From positions 5,240,031-5,304,030 of the forward strand of contig CM060484.1 in NCBI GenBank assembly GCA_030544235.1: DNA of 64,000 nucleotides. Direction: 5' to 3'. The stretch comes from Lepturacanthus savala. Taxonomy: Eukaryota; Chordata; Actinopteri; Scombriformes; Trichiuridae. Numbering within the stretch: position 1 is the stretch's first letter; each line of letters starts with the position of its first letter. Below are positions 59,888 through 64,000 of this stretch, one piece after another. The notes below the pieces were generated by a model, which was not told the DNA's origin, did no database searches, and worked only from the letters and a program-made list of their open reading frames with translations. Both the position numbers and the translations under genes were made by a program.

Positions 59888-60796
59888 AACAATTTCCTTA
59901 TCAAGGGCATATGAATGTTCAAGAGTCTATTGTTCAACCAAAAGGTTCATGGCCTTCGGTTCTCTAAGAGCCACATATAGACCAGATGATGTGGTGCTCT
60001 CAGCTTGACTGAAAGACTTTCTTTTATCATGCCTGCAATTTGTCCAATCATTTCTGCCCACCTTTTATCACTGTAGTCCAACCTTTACACATGCCACCTT
60101 TTCTTTCACAATATGTCATATATCATATATGTGATATTAAATTTATTTTTTACACTCTCCTCTTTCCCTCTTCAGGGAGCGGCACCTGCCTTCTCACCGC
60201 TGTTCTCGAGTCTTTGTTTTTTTCCTTATTTTCATGCCTCTGAGGTGTTTGTTTCCCTGTCCCAGTGTTTCTGCACGGTAGCTCATGGTGAGGCAGAGTT
60301 TCTCATCTTACTTCTGCCCTTTGCAGTATATATAGTATATAAAGTTGGTAAAAATAAACCATGGAAATGTTTTCTTCTACTATAGGTTAAAATTGTATTT
60401 CCTACAGATGGTGAAGGATGAACTGGTTTCCTTCCCTCACCAGGGCCTGTTGGCATCAACTGTACCAGTCACAAGCAGATCTCAAATGTGATCTTGTAGG
60501 GTTGTTTAACGGTCATCTGAAATCTCTTCAAAATTCAGTGGTGGCAGAATTGTTACTTTAAAAGACGCCATTGTTCTTCGGAATTGCATTCTGAATCTTG
60601 CTCACTCTAATAGCTTTATTTGCTGCAGCTCTCCTGTTCCCGCTGAGGGGAAAAACTGCTTTTCTTCCATCAGCAGAATGTAGTTATGCTGCATGTATTT
60701 CTTCCAGCATACATCCAGACATGCATCGGCATTTAGTTACTGAATTGCTGTAACTGGAATACTGTAACATGAATAATTACAGTATTGAGTGAGTGT
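59888..60796. other. Non-coding DNA
   Basis: Overlapping frames of 67 and 90 codons at 60040-60385 have no motif. Nothing else recognised. Confidence 0.45.
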
Positions 60797-61027
60797 CTAC
60801 CCGTTTTCACTGCAGAATGCTTGGATAATTGAAGACACCGTAGAAGGGTTTATATTAGGTTGCACTTGGGGACCAGCCTCTGCTGATGTAAGGCCATGGT
60901 TAATTACATGGTCCACAACTGTGGCCCATACTTCATCTGTGACAGCTCTATGTATTTTAACTCTTACAGCTCTTCGTCTGATTTTCTGTCTTCCCCTCAC
61001 TATACCCCTCCAAGCATCTTTACTCAT
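60797..61027 (-). mobile_element. Tc1/IS630-like transposase N-terminal fragment
   Basis: A 76-codon minus-strand frame reads AVTDEVWATVVDHVINHGLT, then SAEAGPQVQPNINPSTVSSI and IQAF. This matches the N-terminal helix-turn-helix of a fish IS630/Tc1-like transposase family. It stops where the next conserved block should begin, and no DDE region follows within 500 bases. It is a decayed fragment. Confidence 0.65.
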
Positions 61028-61109
61028 CTTCCTCTTTCTCTTCCCTGAGCAGCCATCTAGCTGCCTCTATTCATTGTTTACTTGCGTTCCTCCATATTCA
61101 GAGGAACAT

Positions 61110-61565
61110 CACAGTAGTTTAGGCAGTGACCTCATTCAGGATCCCAGTGGCCTGAGGATAGCTCTTCCTGAGCCTCTCAGGCTCAGGAAGCCTGAGCCTT
61201 GTGTCCTTACTGACAGCCAAGGCAGCCTGGAGAAATGGCTGTTACCCAGGTGGTTGTGATCCTTAGTGATTCTCTTTAACTTCTTCTTGCAGCACCTGAT
61301 TTAAATGTCCTCAAGGTGGGGTAGAGCATCACCTATTGTGTGTTCAGCTTACAGTCTCGCAGAACTGTTTCTGTACCAGGTAGTGAAGTTCATTGTCAGG
61401 GCACTCTCAATGGTGCAGAAGTAGACATTCCTAAGTATTTGAGAGGTTAGCTGGAACTTCCTCAAGGTAAAACAGTTTGTACCTTGCCCCCAGGTCAGGC
61501 TTTCAGTGATGTGGACACCAAGGTACTTAAAATGTTGTTGATGTTCAGGTTTCACCTGGCAGTCA
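61110..61565 (-). mobile_element. L2-type LINE fragment (ORF2 C-terminus)
   Basis: Minus strand: HFKYLGVHITESLTW, a short internal gap, then SQILRNVYFCTIESALTMNF and TTWYRNSSA, and in another frame ITKDHNHLGNS...LPWLSVRTQG. These are the successive C-terminal blocks of fish L2-type ORF2 proteins. It is frameshifted and 5'-truncated. Confidence 0.8.
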
Positions 61566-61570
61566 ATTTA

Positions 61571-64000
61571 CCGATTTGACATTTTGACAATGAAATGGAA
61601 GTTTGTGCATATAATGAATTACACATTATTCCTACATGTTTTGGAGAGTTTAACTATTCAATTAAGAAGCATTAAAATTAATTTTAAACAGCAGGACACA
61701 TACTTGTAAAATGTATTGACGATTGTACTAACTCATTTGAATGGTTGTGCTAAAACATTGGCAAATTGTCTAAAGGACACATGACACATGATTTGTGAAC
61801 AGCGATGTGGAGGTTTTAAATTGTTTTGAAAATATTCATTATGATTTGAGAATTAGGAGATGAAAAAATTCTTTTCCATTTGTGAACAAAGCATAATGCC
61901 TTAGTTGTTGGGCACTCATTGGTTTCATTTACAGCACAGTGGATAGCACTAGCCTAGAACTGGCTCCAAAAGTGTTGGTTGACAAACCAACTTTCCTCGC
62001 CACTGCTCAAGCTTGCTGTAATTACAGCAGCTCCTCCAAGAGAAGATAGGTGCCATCATCATAGTGTTATTCAGCTGCCTGTCAAGTTCAGGTGCATTCA
62101 TGTTAAATCTTCCTATAATGAGGTCCAACTTTTACAAGTTCTTTTGAGAACTTTAGGTTCACCACTCAACAATTAAGACTCATACACAGGCCCAGATACC
62201 CAGAGGGATACACACAGCCAGATAGTTAACCTGCTCTGTCAGAGACATCTTACATGATAAAGTGAGACAGTAAAACACATTGAAACAAAATGCAGATTTA
62301 GTAACTGCAAAGCTTAACTGAATCACTGAATGTTAGTGACTGTGCAACTAATTGCATTACACACCAAATTTATGTTGTGAAAACTTAATTTGATTTTGTT
62401 TTGTTATGCAATCTTACACTGAATGCATGGACATGAAACACATTTATCAACTAAACCAAGCACATACTAACCACATTTTCAAAAGTCAACACATAACGTA
62501 ACATGAAAGTTAAGTCAACACACCCCAAGCTGTTTTCATGCATAGCAATCTTATTTGCACCGAAAACAAACAGTTCATAAATCATTGAGGTGAGTGAGTG
62601 AAGTGGTAACAAAAAAGGAAGAAAAAAACCCTGACGGAACTCATTATAAAAGATGGATGGATGAATGTGGAGATAAATCCGGGAGCCAAGAACAAGACAA
62701 ACGTGATATATTAGGGGACACACAGCTCATATTCAGCATTTGTGTTTGTGAATGCAGCTGTGGGTGTACTTTGATGCCAAGCAGGGTTTTCATTTATTTG
62801 ATAATTCATTCAATCCATTCATTCTCTCAAAAGCAAGTGACATGAGAATTAATAAGGAATGTCAGAAACAATCATCTGTAAATGAAATGCTAAACACAGT
62901 CCCACTGTAAACTCTCACCTTCACTGCCCCACTAACTGAGAAGCTGCTTAGCTTTACCCACTACCCAAAAATTCAAATGAGACACATCACACAAATGACT
63001 TCAAGCAGCAGTCCTCTCTTTAATTTATCCCTGACTCCTTTTGAGAGAGGTGAAATCTCTGACTTTGGCTTTTGAGAGTCCCTGTCAACCTCTCCACACT
63101 GATTTAAGGCCAAAGCGTGGCACCGTGGCATCCAAGCTAGAGCAATCCATGCTGCATAATTCAACACTGCTCTCAAATCTGTCTCATTACGGATCCTGGC
63201 TACAGTCCACAGCTCTGAGTATGAGGCTTTGACTGACAGATCTCTTGCCAGCTTAGTACATGCCGGCACAGACCCAGAGCAAGCCCAAGCTCCAGATTCA
63301 GCTTTAGCACTTTCCAAACCTGGCAAAACCAGCCCTGACTCTAGCCTCAACATCAACCAGCAGGGGCTTGAGTCGGAGTACAGGATGCGTCCTACAAGCA
63401 GCAGCCAAACCCAACTCCAAGTCATCAGTATTTTATTCTGCAGTTCATTAGAAGTTCGATTGCAGGGTTTCTTTTTTTCTGACTGGAAAAAGCAAAAGTA
63501 GATTCTACTCTGGGGTTGGACATCTTTTGTCGTGACATGGCTGGTCACGCAGTCAAGAGTAAACCTGTTACATTTGCAGTATGTGTGCTGCTGACTTTGA
63601 AGATAGATCTACAACATGGCAGGTTTTGGGTGTTATTTCAATTAAGACTTTCTAGTTCTTGTTTCAGATCAGATTCAAATTCAATCAAATTTTCTTGCAG
63701 TAAAAAAAAAACACGTCATCTTGCCCATCCACTTTTCAAAGGTCCAATCAAATACCTCCCAACCTTTTATCCCACCTGTATATACTGTTTATAACCGAAA
63801 GAGGGAAAGAGACTCTTAGACTTTAACTCTTACTCCAGTTAAAAAAACTGAAATCCAGAAAATTCTCCAGCCTAGGGCCTAGTCTCAGACAGAGTTTTAT
63901 TCAGGCTAGCAAACAAGCCCAATAAATTTAGGAAAGTCAACAATTTATCTGCATGGAAGCTCAGTTTGCCACATTTGACAGACGTGGTGAGAGAGTAGGA
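61571..64000. other. Non-coding DNA with unexplained overlapping frames near 63 kb
   Basis: A 191-codon minus-strand frame (63548-62973) and plus-strand frames of 90 and 92 codons overlap in a GC-richer stretch (63000-63540). None has a recognised domain or convincing exon structure. The rest is AT-rich, with no feature recognised. Confidence 0.4.

Noticed and set aside
62973..63548. 191-codon minus-strand frame overlapping plus-strand frames of 90-92 codons
   Set aside because: No domain, no exon boundaries, no MAO N-terminal motif; both strands are open, which suggests a compositional effect.

Overview
The window looks like teleost fish nuclear DNA. It is AT-rich and mostly non-coding, with long introns, abundant microsatellites and a typical fish repeat set: a V-SINE/DANA-type tRNA-derived SINE, internally deleted Tc1/mariner elements, L2/CR1-type LINE fragments and a PIF/Harbinger-like element. 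Nearly all long open frames are chance or simple-repeat artefacts. I cannot name the species.

The one gene I can support with splice structure is on the minus strand. It is the 3' half of a flavin-containing monoamine oxidase-like gene in five exons: 56132-56032, 48730-48572, 46080-45994, 42845-42745 and 33559-33238. All four introns are GT-AG and the reading phase is kept at every junction. The exons encode about 255 C-terminal residues: the substrate-domain lysine (MIKF), the flavin-attachment cysteine (SGGC), the GTETAT FAD-binding signature and a C-terminal hydrophobic tail. The N-terminal FAD (GxGxxG) exons were not found and probably lie beyond base 64000. The residue after the flavin cysteine is Pro, where MAO-A and MAO-B have an active-site Tyr.

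Just beyond the 3' end of this gene, on the plus strand (31014-32288), is a broken copy of a fish-specific multicopy gene family with a SAM-like N-terminal exon and a C-terminal domain distantly like HECT. It has at least four frame changes. About 0.7 kb upstream of it is a 589-bp element with ~112-bp inverted arms, each carrying an ETS-type motif and a YY1-like motif.

Layout: 1-14.3 kb is non-coding, with microsatellites, three copies of one internally deleted Tc1-type element and an unexplained GC-rich patch. 14.3-14.85 kb is a LINE 3' end. 15-26 kb is intergenic or intronic DNA with a minisatellite, a near-perfect hairpin, a MITE and a Tc1-like remnant. 26.8-28.9 kb holds two diverged copies of a ~250-bp segment. 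29.5-32.3 kb is the inverted-arm element and the pseudogene. 33.2-56.1 kb is the MAO-like gene with repeats in its introns. 56.1-64 kb is non-coding with a SINE, a transposase N-terminal fragment and an L2 fragment.

Gene and family identifications come from reading translations by eye. No database search was run.
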